Program-made: the position numbers and the translations under genes
The notes under the pieces: model-generated
Told to the model about the DNA's origin: nothing
What the model saw: the letters and a program-made list of their open reading frames with translations, nothing else
Databases searched by the model: none
In this document: one piece after another, positions 28,308 to 37,749 of the stretch
How positions within the stretch are numbered: position 1 is the first letter of the stretch
How the letters are laid out: each line of letters begins with the position of its first letter
DNA from: Trebonia sp963774945
Lineage (GTDB): Bacteria; Actinomycetota; Actinomycetes; Streptosporangiales; Streptosporangiaceae
DNA length: 64,000 nucleotides
Direction: 5' to 3'
Assembly (NCBI GenBank): GCA_963774945.1
Contig: CAVZHA010000002.1
Location: 186,001 to 250,000, forward strand

Positions 28308-30454
28308 ATGGAGCTGACTGAGGCCAGGCGGCGGCACGCCGAGCTGAGCGAGAAGCTGCTTGACGCGCAGTACCGGTATCACGTGCTCGACGCCCCGACG
28401 ATCTCCGACATCGAGTACGACACCGGCCTGCGGGAGCTCAACGCGATCGAGGACGAGTTCCCCGAGCTGCGCACGCCCGACTCGCCCACGCAGCACGTCG
28501 GCGGCGACGATATCGACTCAGTTCACCCCCGTCGAGCACCTCGAGCGGCTGCTCAGCCTGGACAACGTGTTCTCGGCCGAGGAGTTTTCCGCCTGGTCCG
28601 ACCGCGCCGCCAGGCTGGGCGGGACCGGGCCCTACCTGTGCGAGCTGAAGATCGACGGGCTCGCGATCGACCTGGTCTACGAGCGGGGCCGCCTCACCAG
28701 CGCCGCCACCCGCGGTGACGGGCGGACCGGCGAGGACGTCACGCTGAACGTGAAGACGATCAAGTCGGTCCCCGACCGGCTGGCCGGGGACGACGTGCCC
28801 GCGCTGCTCGAGGTGCGCGGCGAGGTATTCCTGTCGGCGGCGTCGTTCGACCGGCTGAACGAGTCGCTGCAGGAGGCGGGCAAGGCCGCCTTCGCCAATC
28901 CCCGTAACGCCGCCGCCGGGTCCCTGCGGCAGAAGGACCCGCGGGTCACCGCGTCCCGCGCGCTCGGGGCGATCGTGCACGGCATCGGCCGGGTGGTGGG
29001 CGCCGCCGACGCCGACGGCGCGATCGTCGGGTCCGCGGCCGGGCCGAGCGACGAGGGCCACCTCGAAGGGGCGCCGGACACGCAGTCCGGCTGGTACGAG
29101 CGGCTGCGCGGCTGGGGCCTGCCGGTCAGCGACAAGTACCAGGTCGTCTCCGACCTGGCCGAGGTCCAGCGCTACATCGACTACTACGCCGACCCCGGGC
29201 ACCGGCACGAGACGCCGTATGACATCGACGGCGTGGTGGTGAAGATCGACCCGATCGACGTGCAGCGGGCGATGGGCGCGACCAGCCGGGCGCCGCGCTG
29301 GGCGATCGCCTACAAGTACCCGCCCGAGGAGGTCAACACCAAGCTGCTCGACATCCGGGTTGGCGTCGGCCGGACGGGGCGGATCACGCCGTTCGCGGTG
29401 ATGACCCCGGTCAAGGTCAGCGGGTCGACCGTGGACCGCGCCACCCTGCACAACGAGGATGAGCTCAAGCGCAAGGGCGTGCTGATCGGCGACACGGTGA
29501 TCCTGCGCAAGGCGGGCGAGGTCATCCCCGAGGTAGTCGGGCCGGTGACCGAACTGCGCACCGGCGACGAGCGTGAGTTCAACTTCCCCCGCCAGTGCCC
29601 GGAGTGCGGCACCCCGCTCAGGCGCGATGAGGGCGAGGTCGACTGGCGCTGCCCCAACACGGTGGCCTGCCCCGCCCAGCTCCGCGAGCGGCTGTTCTAC
29701 CTCGCCTCGCGCAGCGCGCTCGACATCGAGGCGCTCGGCTACGAGGCGGTCGTGGCGCTGCTCAACGACCACCTCGTGGCCGACGAGGGCGACCTGTTCG
29801 ACCTGACCGACGAGAAGCTGGCGACCAGCCCGTTCTTCGTGAACAAGGCCGGCGGCCTCAAGCTCGTCGCGCACGCGCTGATCATCAACCTCGAAGAGGC
29901 GAAGACCCGCCCGCTGTGGCGGATTCTGGTCGCGCTGTCGATCCGGCATGTGGGGCCGACCGCCGCCCGGGCGCTGGCCGAGGCGTTCGGGTCGGTCGAC
30001 GCGATCGCGGCCGCCTCGCCCGACGCGCTGGCGATCGTGGACGGCGTCGGCCCGACGATCGCCGCGTCGGTGGTGGAGTGGTTCACGGTGGACTGGCACG
30101 CCGAGATCGTGGCCAAGTGGCGGGCGGCCGGGGTGCAGCTCGAGACCCCGGGGTTCGACCCGTCGGCGGCGGCGTCGCGGGTGCTGGCCGGCGTGACCGT
30201 CGTGATCACCGGGACGCTGCCCGGGCTCAGCCGCGACGAGGCGGCCGAGGCGGTCCGGGCGGCCGGCGGCAAGGTCTCGTCATCGGTCTCCAAGAAGACC
30301 AACTTCGTCGTCGCGGGCGAGAACGCCGGCTCCAAGTACGACAAGGCAGTCGAGCTGGGCGTCCGCGATCCTGGACGAAGCCGGCCTGCAGACCCTGCTG
30401 GCCGACGGCCCCGACGCGCTGCCCCCCGCCCCCGACCCCGAGATCGGCCCGTAA
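28308..30454 (+). CDS. ligA: NAD-dependent DNA ligase LigA (two frameshifts)
   Basis: Seals nicks in replication and repair using NAD+. Domain order: Ia (LDAQYRYHVLDAPTISDIEYD), adenylation domain with the active-site Lys in CELKIDGLAIDLV, RGDGRTGEDVTLN, YDIDGVVVKID, YKYPPEE; OB fold (VGRTGRITPFAVM); four-Cys zinc finger (QCPECGTPL... WRCPNTVACPAQ); HhH domain; C-terminal BRCT (VVITGTLPGLSRDEA). Corrected length about 714 aa. Extra bases near 28510 and 30363; after the second, the true C-terminus reads AILDEAGLQTLLADGPDAL and stops at 30454. Confidence 0.96.
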
Positions 30455-30461
30455 CTCAAAA

Positions 30462-30540
30462 GATCTTGGAGTCTTTCTTCTTAGCGGTATAAAAGCACGC
30501 TGTGCCAGTGCAAATCTTCGGCGAAGAAACAATCTTCCAC
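30462..30540 (+). repeat. AT-rich interspersed element, copy 1 (3' of ligA)
   Basis: Begins GATCTTGG 8 bases after the ligA stop, contains GCACGCTGTGC (hairpin) and TCTTCG-G-CGAAGA (perfect 13-base palindrome at 30514-30526). It aligns with 56276-56340 over about 65 bases at roughly 70 percent identity by eye, including GATCTTGG and AAAAGCAC. GC is far below the surroundings. May be a terminator family or a decayed mobile repeat. Confidence 0.5.
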
Positions 30541-30573
30541 TAGCATTTGCCCCAATCGGCCCAATTGGAGCGA

Positions 30574-31030
30574 ATGTTGACAACAAGCCCCTTGGCTCCG
30601 GCGATGCCGCAGCCGGTTTTCCGGGCGGTACGGCTGATGTACACCGGCGCCGCCCTCTCGGCCCTGACGACGGTCATCGTCATTCTCACCGCTCCGCGGA
30701 TCGGGGTAACGCCGGCCATCGGGAGCGCGCCAGCCATTGTCCAATCCCACACCGGGCAGGTGGCGAGAGCAGCTTCCGGCGGGGCCGTCGATTGCGCCGC
30801 CTGGCTGTGGATGGCCTGGAAGAACAAGGAAGGGCGCGGCTGGGCGCGCACGCTGTCCACCGTCTTTTTCGGCCTGTGCTGCCTCGCCATGGTGCTGTGA
30901 CCTGCGCGAAGGCGCGATCGAGGTTAGAGCGCTCGACGTACTCATCTGGCTGGTTGCCCTCGCCACCACCATCCAGCTTTGGCGGCCCGGGGCTGGCCCG
31001 TTTTACCAGAAGCCCCTGATGCTTGTGTAA
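30574..31030 (+). CDS. Small polytopic membrane protein (frameshift)
   Basis: About 150 aa after correction. Starts MLTTSPLAPAMPQPVFRAVR with GGAG upstream, then a helix (YTGAALSALTTVIVILTAPR), a short outer loop, AVDCAAWLWMAWKNKEGRGW, a third helix (LSTVFFGLCCLAMVL) and, after a frame change near 30895, a fourth (ALDVLIWLVALATTIQLW). Layout matches small four-helix actinobacterial membrane proteins of unknown role. An alternative is that it truly stops at 30900 with three helices. Codon bias is weaker than in neighbours. Confidence 0.55.
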
Positions 31031-31129
31031 CGAAGGATCGGCGTCGGTCCACCATCGCCGGGCGGTTGTGCGGGATGATGCTAGCCGTGCTCACACTGCC
31101 GTAGGGAGGCCGAGCTGTCGCATTATCGG

Positions 31130-32365
31130 GTGGTCGAGGTCTGCGCGGGGGCGGGCGGGCAGTCGCTCGGGCTCGAGCTGGCCGGGTTCGAGCACGAGCT
31201 GTCGGTCGAGCTTGACCAGAACGCGTGCGCGACCCTGCGGCACAACCGGCCGCAGTGGAAGATCGCCCAGGGGGACGCCGCCAATCCCGCCGTCTGGCGC
31301 CCTGAGCAGTACGCCGGGGTGGACCTGCTGGCCGGTGGCGTGCCCTGCCCGCCGTTCACGATCGCGGGCAAGCAACTCGGCGCGACCGACGAGCGCGACC
31401 TGTTCGCCTGGGCGATCGAGCTGTGCGGGACGATCCGGCCGCGTGCGCTGCTGCTCGAGAACGTCCGCGGGCTATCGCTGCCCCGGTTCGCCGCCTACCG
31501 GCAGCACGTGCTCGACCGGCTGGCGGAGCTCGGCTACGTGGCCGACTGGCGGCTGCTGCAGGCCTCGCACTACGGCGTGCCGCAACTGCGGCCCCGGTTC
31601 GTCCTGGTCGCCCTGCGACCGGACGACTTCGCCTACTTCGGCTGGCCCGAGCCGCAGGGCGATCCCGGCACGGTCGGCCAGACGCTGGCCGGGCTGATGG
31701 CCGCCAACGGCTGGCCCGGAGCGGAGGCCTGGGCGCGCAGGGCCAGCGACATCGCGCCCACCATCGTCGGCGGCTCCAAGAAGCACGGCGGCGCCGACCT
31801 CGGGCCGACCCGGGCCAAGCGAGCCTGGCGGGAACTGGGCGTTAACGCGCTCGGCATCGCCGACGAGGCGCCGTCGGCCGACCACCCGGTCACCGTGGCG
31901 CCCAAGCTGACCTGCGCGATGGTCGCGCGGCTGCAGGGCTGGGACGACGGCGAGTACCGGTGGACGTTCACCGGGCGCAAGACCTCCAACTACCGGCAGA
32001 TCGGCAACGCCTTCCCGCCGCCGGTCGCCCGCGCCGTCGGCGGGCAGATCCGCCGTGCCCTCGATCATGCGGGCGCGCCCGGTCGGCTGGTCGAGCAGGA
32101 CAGCGCCGCCCACGACCCGGTCTACGCGATCCTGCGGGCCGACGGCGGCTTCCTGACCATGGAGCAGATCCTGCGGCGGCTGCAGTCGCCGATGGAGATC
32201 CCCGCCTTCGAGCGGCACCTCGCGCATCTGCGCCGGGACTTCCGCATCGAGGTCGACCGGCGCCGGGCAGGCGACGCGTACCGACTGGGCGAGTTCAGGG
32301 CCTTTGTCGGCCAGGATGACCACCTCCGCCACGACGCGTTCGCTCATCCCACCAAGATCAGCTGA
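31130..32365 (+). CDS. Orphan DNA (cytosine-5)-methyltransferase
   Basis: Intact C5-MTase, 411 aa. Motif I VEVCAGAGGQSLGLELAGFE (SAM), catalytic loop GGVPCPPFTIAGKQLG (motif IV, Cys nucleophile in PCP), ENVRGLSL (VI), RPRFVLVAL (VIII), and NYRQIGNAFPPPVARAVG (X). About 90 residues follow motif X and look like a winged helix (GGFLTMEQILRRLQSPMEI). GTG 31130 is the first standard start; GGGAGG upstream fits a start 15 bases earlier, where the codon is CTG, so a start-codon sequence error is possible. No restriction endonuclease or Vsr is adjacent, so it is probably a solitary regulatory or housekeeping methylase. Confidence 0.9.
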   Translation: MVEVCAGAGGQSLGLELAGFEHELSVELDQNACATLRHNRPQWKIAQGDAANPAVWRPEQYAGVDLLAGGVPCPPFTIAGKQLGATDERDLFAWAIELCGTIRPRALLLENVRGLSLPRFAAYRQHVLDRLAELGYVADWRLLQASHYGVPQLRPRFVLVALRPDDFAYFGWPEPQGDPGTVGQTLAGLMAANGWPGAEAWARRASDIAPTIVGGSKKHGGADLGPTRAKRAWRELGVNALGIADEAPSADHPVTVAPKLTCAMVARLQGWDDGEYRWTFTGRKTSNYRQIGNAFPPPVARAVGGQIRRALDHAGAPGRLVEQDSAAHDPVYAILRADGGFLTMEQILRRLQSPMEIPAFERHLAHLRRDFRIEVDRRRAGDAYRLGEFRAFVGQDDHLRHDAFAHPTKIS

Positions 32366-32453
32366 CAATCCCGCTAGCCTGCTGTTGACCGGGATCGGAT
32401 CACTCTTTGAATTCGATCGATCACTTAAACGAACAGCGGGAGGGGAAGCCGCC

Positions 32454-33332
32454 ATGAAGCGCGGCCTCGCACTCGCCGCCGCCCTCATCGTGACCATCGG
32501 CGTGACCATGGGTGCGGCGGTATTCGCGGGTGCGCACATCATCCGGGCGATCGAGCGCCCGGCCACGACCGCGACGTACTCGATGAAGGTCGGCCGCCTG
32601 ACCCGGAGCTGGCAGGTCATCGCCCCGACGGCCGTGCTCCGCCAGTCGGCGCCGATCATCGTCGTGCTGACCGGGAAGGCCGCCAGCAACGGGCAGGAGA
32701 TCAGGCGGGACCGGCTGGTTCCCTATGTCGACGCGGGCAAGACCGAGCTGGTCTACCCGCTGGCGATCAGGCAGTCATGGAACGCGATCGGCTGCTGCGG
32801 CGCCGCCGCCCGGCTGAAGGTCAACGACCTGCGCTTTCTCGAGGCGCTGGTCCCTCGGGTCGACCCCGGGCGTCGGCGGCCGATCTACTTCGTCGGCTAC
32901 AGCAACGGCGGCCGGATGGCGTACCGCCTCGCCTGCGCCGACCCCGGGCTGTTCGACGGCATGGCCGCCGTCAAGGCCGACCCGATGCCGGGCTGCGTGG
33001 TCAGCAGGCCCCAGAACGTCCTCGTGGTCTCCTCACTCGACGACCCGTCGATCGCCTATCGGCCGGGGGACAAGGGCAGGGAAAGGCCCTCGGCCACGGT
33101 CCAGGTCGCCCGGTTGCACGCGGCCCTCGGCTGCGCCAGGCCGCCGACGGTCGCCGCCTATCGGGGCATGACCTTCACCACGTGGCGGTCCTGCGCCGAC
33201 GGCACGAACCTGGCCTGGGGGGTGTGGCAGTCGGGCGGCCACAATTTCCCGCCGCCCACCGCCCATGCCCCCGGCGCCGCCCAGATCATCTGGTCCTTCT
33301 TCACCCGCACCCCGCTGGCCAACGCGTCGTGA
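32454..33332 (+). CDS. LpqC-like extracytoplasmic esterase (PHB-depolymerase/feruloyl-esterase family), copy 1
   Basis: 292-aa alpha/beta hydrolase. N-terminal signal anchor (ALAAALIVTIGVTMGAAVFA), oxyanion-region WNAIGCCGAAA with the conserved Cys pair, nucleophile elbow GYSNGGRMAYRLAC, and a terminal His in SGGHNFPPP. The family hydrolyses esters on polymers or small aromatic esters outside the membrane. GGGAGGGG is well placed before ATG 32454. The stop overlaps the start of copy 2 (GTGA), so they are co-translated. A third copy lies at 39776-40677. Confidence 0.85.
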   Translation: MKRGLALAAALIVTIGVTMGAAVFAGAHIIRAIERPATTATYSMKVGRLTRSWQVIAPTAVLRQSAPIIVVLTGKAASNGQEIRRDRLVPYVDAGKTELVYPLAIRQSWNAIGCCGAAARLKVNDLRFLEALVPRVDPGRRRPIYFVGYSNGGRMAYRLACADPGLFDGMAAVKADPMPGCVVSRPQNVLVVSSLDDPSIAYRPGDKGRERPSATVQVARLHAALGCARPPTVAAYRGMTFTTWRSCADGTNLAWGVWQSGGHNFPPPTAHAPGAAQIIWSFFTRTPLANAS

Positions 33333-34222
33333 AGCGCGGCCTCGTCCTGGCCGCGGCATTCCTGGTGACGATCGGGGTCGCGGTGCTCGCCGGGGTGCAG
33401 ATCATGAGCGCGGTCGACCGCCCGTCGACCACGACCAGCACCCAGTCGATCAAGGTGGGCAGCCTGACCAGGAAGTACGAGGTCATCGCGGCCAGCTCGC
33501 TGCCCTCGTCGGCGCCGATTCTGGTCGTGCTGTCCGGGGCCGCGGCGACTACCAGCGATGAGATCACCAGGGATCGGCTCATGCCCTACGCCACCGCCGG
33601 GAAGGCCGAGCTGGTCTACCCGGTGGCGATCGAGGAGTCGTGGAACGCGATCGGCTGCTGCGACGGCGCCGCCAAGCTGAACATCGACGATGTCGGTTTC
33701 ATCAAGGCGCTCGTCCCCGTGATCGACCCGGGCCGCGCCAGGCCGATCTACATCGTCGGCTACAGCGTCGGCGGGCGGCTGGCCTACCGCCTCGCCTGCA
33801 CCGACCCCACGCTGGTAGACGGCGTGGTGGCGGTGAAGGCCGACCCGATGCCGGGCTGCGTGGTCACCCAGCCGATGAACGTGCTGGTGTTCTCCTCGCT
33901 TGACGACAAGTACGTGCCGTACAAACCCGGGGAGAAGGGCCTGGAGACGCCGGCCGCCACGGTCCAGATCGCCCGGCTGCAGGCAGACCTGAAGTGCTCG
34001 GACTTCACGGCCGTCAAGCACGGCACGATGACCCTCAGCACCTGGTCCTGCGCCCATCGGAAGACCCTCGAGTGGGCGCTTTACCAGACCGGGGGCCACG
34101 ACTTCCCGGCGCCCGCCGACGACACGCCGGGCGCCAATCAGCTCATCTGGTCCTTCGTCGCCAAGACCCCGCTCGCGCCGGTACCGGGCCAGGCCGGGAG
34201 CGCGTGGCCGGGCAGCGCCTAA
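33329..34222 (+). CDS. LpqC-like extracytoplasmic esterase, copy 2
   Basis: 297-aa paralogue of copy 1. Signal anchor GLVLAAAFLVTIGVAVLAG, WNAIGCCDGAAKLN, elbow GYSVGGRLAYRLACTDPT, acid-loop KADPMPGCVV and His in TGGHDFPAP. The elbow has Val where copies 1 and 3 have Asn (GYSNGG); the Ser is retained, so activity is possible but substrate handling may differ. The start is GTG overlapping the stop of copy 1. It ends 3 bases before the convergent gatB stop at 34219, and overlaps it by 4 bases. Confidence 0.85.
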   Translation: MKRGLVLAAAFLVTIGVAVLAGVQIMSAVDRPSTTTSTQSIKVGSLTRKYEVIAASSLPSSAPILVVLSGAAATTSDEITRDRLMPYATAGKAELVYPVAIEESWNAIGCCDGAAKLNIDDVGFIKALVPVIDPGRARPIYIVGYSVGGRLAYRLACTDPTLVDGVVAVKADPMPGCVVTQPMNVLVFSSLDDKYVPYKPGEKGLETPAATVQIARLQADLKCSDFTAVKHGTMTLSTWSCAHRKTLEWALYQTGGHDFPAPADDTPGANQLIWSFVAKTPLAPVPGQAGSAWPGSA

Positions 34223-35704
34223 GCGAGCCGCTCGAGGATCAGCTCGCGCACCCGGGGGGCGTCGGCCTTGCCGCCGGTGGTCTTCATGACCGCGCCGACC
34301 AGGGCGCCGGCCGCCGCGACCTTGCCGTTGCGGATCTTGGCGACCACCTCCCCGTTGGCGGCGATGGCCTCGTCGATGGCGGCCAGCAGAGCCGAGTCGT
34401 CGCTCACGACGGCCAGGCCGCGACCGGCGACCACCTCGTCGGGAGTGCCCTCGCCGTCGAGCACGCCGTCGATGACCTGCCGGGCGAGCTTGTCGTTGAG
34501 CGCGCCCGATTCCACCAGCGCGGCCACCCGGGCCACCTGCGCGGGCGTGATCGGCAGCTCGGAGACGTCGACCCCCGAGTCGTTGGCGCGCCTGGCCAGC
34601 TCGCCCAGCCACCACTTGCGGGCATCGGCCGGGGAGGCGCCCGCCGCGACGGTCGCCTCCACCGCGTCGAGGGCGCCCGCGTTGCGCAGCGCCTCGAACT
34701 CGAGCTCCGACAGCGACCAGGACTCGATCAGCCGGGCCCGGCGGGCGGACGGCAGCTCCGGCAGCGTCTTGCCGATCTCCGTCACCCAGGCCGGGTCGGG
34801 CGCCACCGGCACCAGGTCGGGCTCGGGGAAGTAGCGGTAGTCCTGCGCCTCCTCCTTGGACCGCCCGGACGTGGTGACGCCGGTGTCCTCGTGGAAGTGC
34901 CGCGTCTCCTGGATGATGCGGCCACCGGAGTCGAGCACGAACGCCTGCCGCTCGATCTCCGAGCGGACCGCGCGCTCGACCGAGCGGAGCGAGTTCACGT
35001 TCTTGGTCTCGGTCCTGGTGCCCCAGACGCCTGACCCGCGAACCGACAGCGACGTGTTCACGTCGCACCGCATCGAGCCCTCCTCCATCCGCACGTCGGA
35101 GACCTCGAGCGTGCGGAGCACGTCGCGGAGTTCGGTGACGTACGCCTTGGCGACCTCGGGGGCCAGGTAGCCGGTGCCGGGCACCGGCTTGGTGACGATC
35201 TCGACCAGCGGGATGCCCGCCCGGTTGTAGTCGACCAGCGAGTACTCGGCCCCCTGGATGCGGCCGGTCGCCCCGCCCACGTGCAGCGACTTGCCGGTGT
35301 CTTCCTCCAGGTGGACCCGCTCGATGCCGACCCGGATCGTCGCCCCGCCGACCAGCACGTCCAGGTACCCGTCGGTGCACAGCGGCTCGTCGTACTGCGA
35401 GATCTGGAAGTTCTTGGGCATGTCGGGGTAGAAGTAGTTCTTCCTGCGCGAACCGGCACCACGACGCGATCGAGCAGTTCAGCGCCAGCCCGATCCTGAT
35501 CGCGAACTCGATCGAGCGCCGGTTGACGACCGGCAGCGAGCCGGGCAGGCCGAGGCAGATCGGGCAGACGTGGGTGTTCGGCTCGGCGCCGAAGGCGGTC
35601 AGGCAGCCGCAGAACATCTTGGTCGTGGTGCCGAGCTCCACGTGCGTCTCGATCCCGAAGACCGGCTCGTAGCTCTGCAGCGCCTCTTCGTAGGTGACGG
35701 TCAT
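34219..35704 (-). CDS. gatB: Asp/Glu-tRNA(Asn/Gln) amidotransferase subunit B (frameshift)
   Basis: tRNA-binding kinase-like subunit of GatCAB, which amidates misacylated Glu-tRNA(Gln) and Asp-tRNA(Asn). Begins VTYEEALQSYEPVFGIETHV; FCGCLTAFGAEPNTHVCPIC (zinc Cys), YPDMPKNFQISQYDEPLC, DYNRAGIPLVEIVT, SLRSVERAVRSEIERQ and the C-terminal tRNA domain with GKVAAAGALVGAVMKTTGGK ADAP. About 494 aa. One extra base near 35447 (between RFAR and KNYFYP). The ATG overlaps the gatA stop (ATGA). Confidence 0.95.
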
Positions 35705-37194
35705 GACCGGATCAGCCCCTTCGCCTCGGTTAGCAGCGGATGCCCCCAGCGCGACGCGAACGCCGCCTCGACGGCGGCCCCCACCCGGTACAGCCGGTCG
35801 TCGGCCAGCGGCGGCGCCATGACCTGCAGCCCGACCGGGAGGCCGTCCTCCTCGGCCAGGCCGCACGGGATCGAGATGGCCGCGTTGCCCGCCAGGTTCG
35901 ACGGGATCGTGCACAGGTCGGCCAGGTACATCGCCATCGGGTCGTCGGCCCGCTCGCCGATCCGGAACGCGGTGGTCGGCGTCACCGGCGAGACCAGCAC
36001 GTCGACCTGGCTGAAGGCCGCCTCGAAGTCCTGGATGATCAGCGTCCTGACCTGCTGCGCCTTGCCGTAGTAGGCGTCGTAGTAGCCGCTTGAGAGGGCG
36101 TAGGTGCCGAGCATGATGCGCCGCTTGACCTCGGCCCCGAACCCGGCCGCGCGGGTCTCCGCCATGATCTCCTCGGCGCTGCCGGCGCCGGTCCGCAGCC
36201 CGTACCGCATGCCGTCGAACCGGGCCAGGTTGGAGGAGCACTCGCTGGGCGCGATCAGGTAGTACGCGGGCAGCGCGTACTTGAAGTGCGGGCAGCTGAG
36301 CTCGGTGACCTTGGCCCCGAGCGACTCGAGCACCTCGATCGCCTCGGTGAACCTGCTCATCACGCCCGGCTGGTATCCCTCGCCGGACAGGTCGGTGACC
36401 ACGCCGATCCGCAGTCCGGCCACGTCGCCGTGCCGCGCCGCGGCCACCACCGGCGGGACCGGCGCGTCAATCGAGGTGGAGTCCATCGGGTCGTGCCCGG
36501 ACATCGCCTCGTGCAGCAGGGCGGCGTCGAGCACGGTCCGGCCGAACGGCCCCGGGGTGTCGAGCGAGGAGGCGAAGGCCACCACCCCGTAACGGGAGGA
36601 ACCGCCGTAGGTCGGCTTGGTGCCGACGATCCCGCAGACCGCGGCCGGCTGCCGGATCGAGCCGCCGGTGTCGGTGCCGAGCGCGAGCGGCGTCTCGTAG
36701 GCGGCGACGGCGGCGGCCGAGCCGCCGGAGGAACCGCCCGGCACCCGGGCCAGGTCCCACGGGTTATGCGAGGGGCCGTAGCCGGAGTTCTCGGTCGATG
36801 AGCCCATCGCGAACTCGTCCATGTTGGTCTTGCCGATGAGGATGGCGCCGGCCTCGCGCAGCCGCCCGGTGACGGTCGACTCGTAGGGCGGGTACCAGCC
36901 TTCGAGGATCTTCGATCCGCAGGTAGCGGGCGCCCCGATGGTGGTGAACAGGTCCTTCACCGCGACCGGGACCCCGGCCAGGGCGCCGAGCGGCTCGCCC
37001 GCCGCGCGCCTGCGGTCCACCGCGCGGGCCTGCGCCAGCGCGTCCTCGCCGTTGACGTGCAGGAACGCCCGCACGTCGCCGTCCACGGCGGTGATCCGGT
37101 CCAGGTGCGCCTGGGTGACTTCGGCCGCCGACACGCTTCCTGCGGCCACCGCGGCGGCCAGTTCGGCCGCGGTCATCGTGGTCAGATCGTCCAT
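35701..37194 (-). CDS. gatA: Asp/Glu-tRNA(Asn/Gln) amidotransferase subunit A
   Basis: Intact 497-aa amidase-signature subunit that releases ammonia from glutamine. Catalytic Lys-cisSer-Ser: Lys in GVPVAVKDLFTT (about residue 79), cis-Ser/Ser in PGGSSGGSAAAVAA and TGGSIRQPAAVCG. NMDEFAMGSSTENSGYGP and the YPPYESTVTGRLREAGAILIG stretch are typical. ATG 37194 lies 10 bases after the gatC stop. Order gatC-gatA-gatB with ATGA coupling at the gatA/gatB junction. Confidence 0.97.
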   Translation of the reverse strand: MDDLTTMTAAELAAAVAAGSVSAAEVTQAHLDRITAVDGDVRAFLHVNGEDALAQARAVDRRRAAGEPLGALAGVPVAVKDLFTTIGAPATCGSKILEGWYPPYESTVTGRLREAGAILIGKTNMDEFAMGSSTENSGYGPSHNPWDLARVPGGSSGGSAAAVAAYETPLALGTDTGGSIRQPAAVCGIVGTKPTYGGSSRYGVVAFASSLDTPGPFGRTVLDAALLHEAMSGHDPMDSTSIDAPVPPVVAAARHGDVAGLRIGVVTDLSGEGYQPGVMSRFTEAIEVLESLGAKVTELSCPHFKYALPAYYLIAPSECSSNLARFDGMRYGLRTGAGSAEEIMAETRAAGFGAEVKRRIMLGTYALSSGYYDAYYGKAQQVRTLIIQDFEAAFSQVDVLVSPVTPTTAFRIGERADDPMAMYLADLCTIPSNLAGNAAISIPCGLAEEDGLPVGLQVMAPPLADDRLYRVGAAVEAAFASRWGHPLLTEAKGLIRS

Positions 37195-37204
37195 GGTGTC
37201 CCCC

Positions 37205-37498
37205 TCACTCCTCGACCAGGATTCTCGGCACCTTGAACCGCTGCAGCTCGACCGCGGGCGCGCCGCGCAGTGCTTCTTCTGGCGTCAGGCAGGGCACCGG
37301 CTCGTCGTCGCGGTAAACGTTGTCAATGCCGGTCGCCTGCGTGGTCGGCGGGATGCCGTCCGCGGCGACCTCCTGCACCTGCGCGACCGACGAGATGATC
37401 TGGTCGAGCTGCGGGGCAAGGTGGTCGAGCTCTTCGTCGCTGAGCGCGAGCCTGGACAGCCGGGCCAGGTGAGCGACCTCGTCGCGGGTAATGGGCAT
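37205..37498 (-). CDS. gatC: Asp/Glu-tRNA(Asn/Gln) amidotransferase subunit C
   Basis: 97-aa subunit that wraps around GatA and stabilises the GatCAB complex. Begins MPITRDEVAHLARLSRLALS and ends LRGAPAVELQRFKVPRILVEE-type C-terminus. ATG 37498 is chosen because GGAG lies 4 bases upstream and the family starts here; an in-frame ATG at 37507 would place that site inside the gene. First gene of the gatCAB operon. Confidence 0.95.
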   Translation of the reverse strand: MPITRDEVAHLARLSRLALSDEELDHLAPQLDQIISSVAQVQEVAADGIPPTTQATGIDNVYRDDEPVPCLTPEEALRGAPAVELQRFKVPRILVEE

Positions 37499-37681
37499 GC
37501 GCTCCATCCTAGGGCGGACCAGGCGCGAACTCGTAAGCGATTAAGCGTCCGCACGTCAAACCGGCGTTAAATCCGCGGCCGGAGGCCGCCGACCCGCCGC
37601 CGACCCGCCGCCGGTCGCCCGCCGGAAGCTGCAAGCGCGTCGTTGCGTGTCGCTGAAGGGTCCCTAACGGTTTCCTCCGTA

Positions 37682-37716
37682 CTGTTGAGCAACCCCCGCC
37701 ACTTTCAGCTCAACAG
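37682..37716. promoter_or_regulatory. Inverted repeat upstream of the S53 protease gene
   Basis: CTGTTGAGC (37682-37690) and GCTCAACAG (37708-37716) are perfectly complementary with a 17-base spacer, ending 34 bases before the protease ATG. It may be an operator or a 5'-UTR hairpin. The preceding sequence (37585-37625) is a CCG-rich direct repeat with no clear role. Confidence 0.5.
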
Positions 37717-37749
37717 AACCAAACATCTCAATGATTGACAGGGGAAACC

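Noticed and set aside
33158..36241. A 1027-codon minus-strand frame across gatB and part of gatA
   Set aside because: Only the first part carries gatB homology in a shifted frame; the rest is an out-of-frame shadow of gatA and gatB.
37585..37625. CCG-rich direct repeats upstream of the S53 protease as a regulatory repeat
   Set aside because: Low-complexity GC repeat expected in this genome; no symmetry or spacing of interest.
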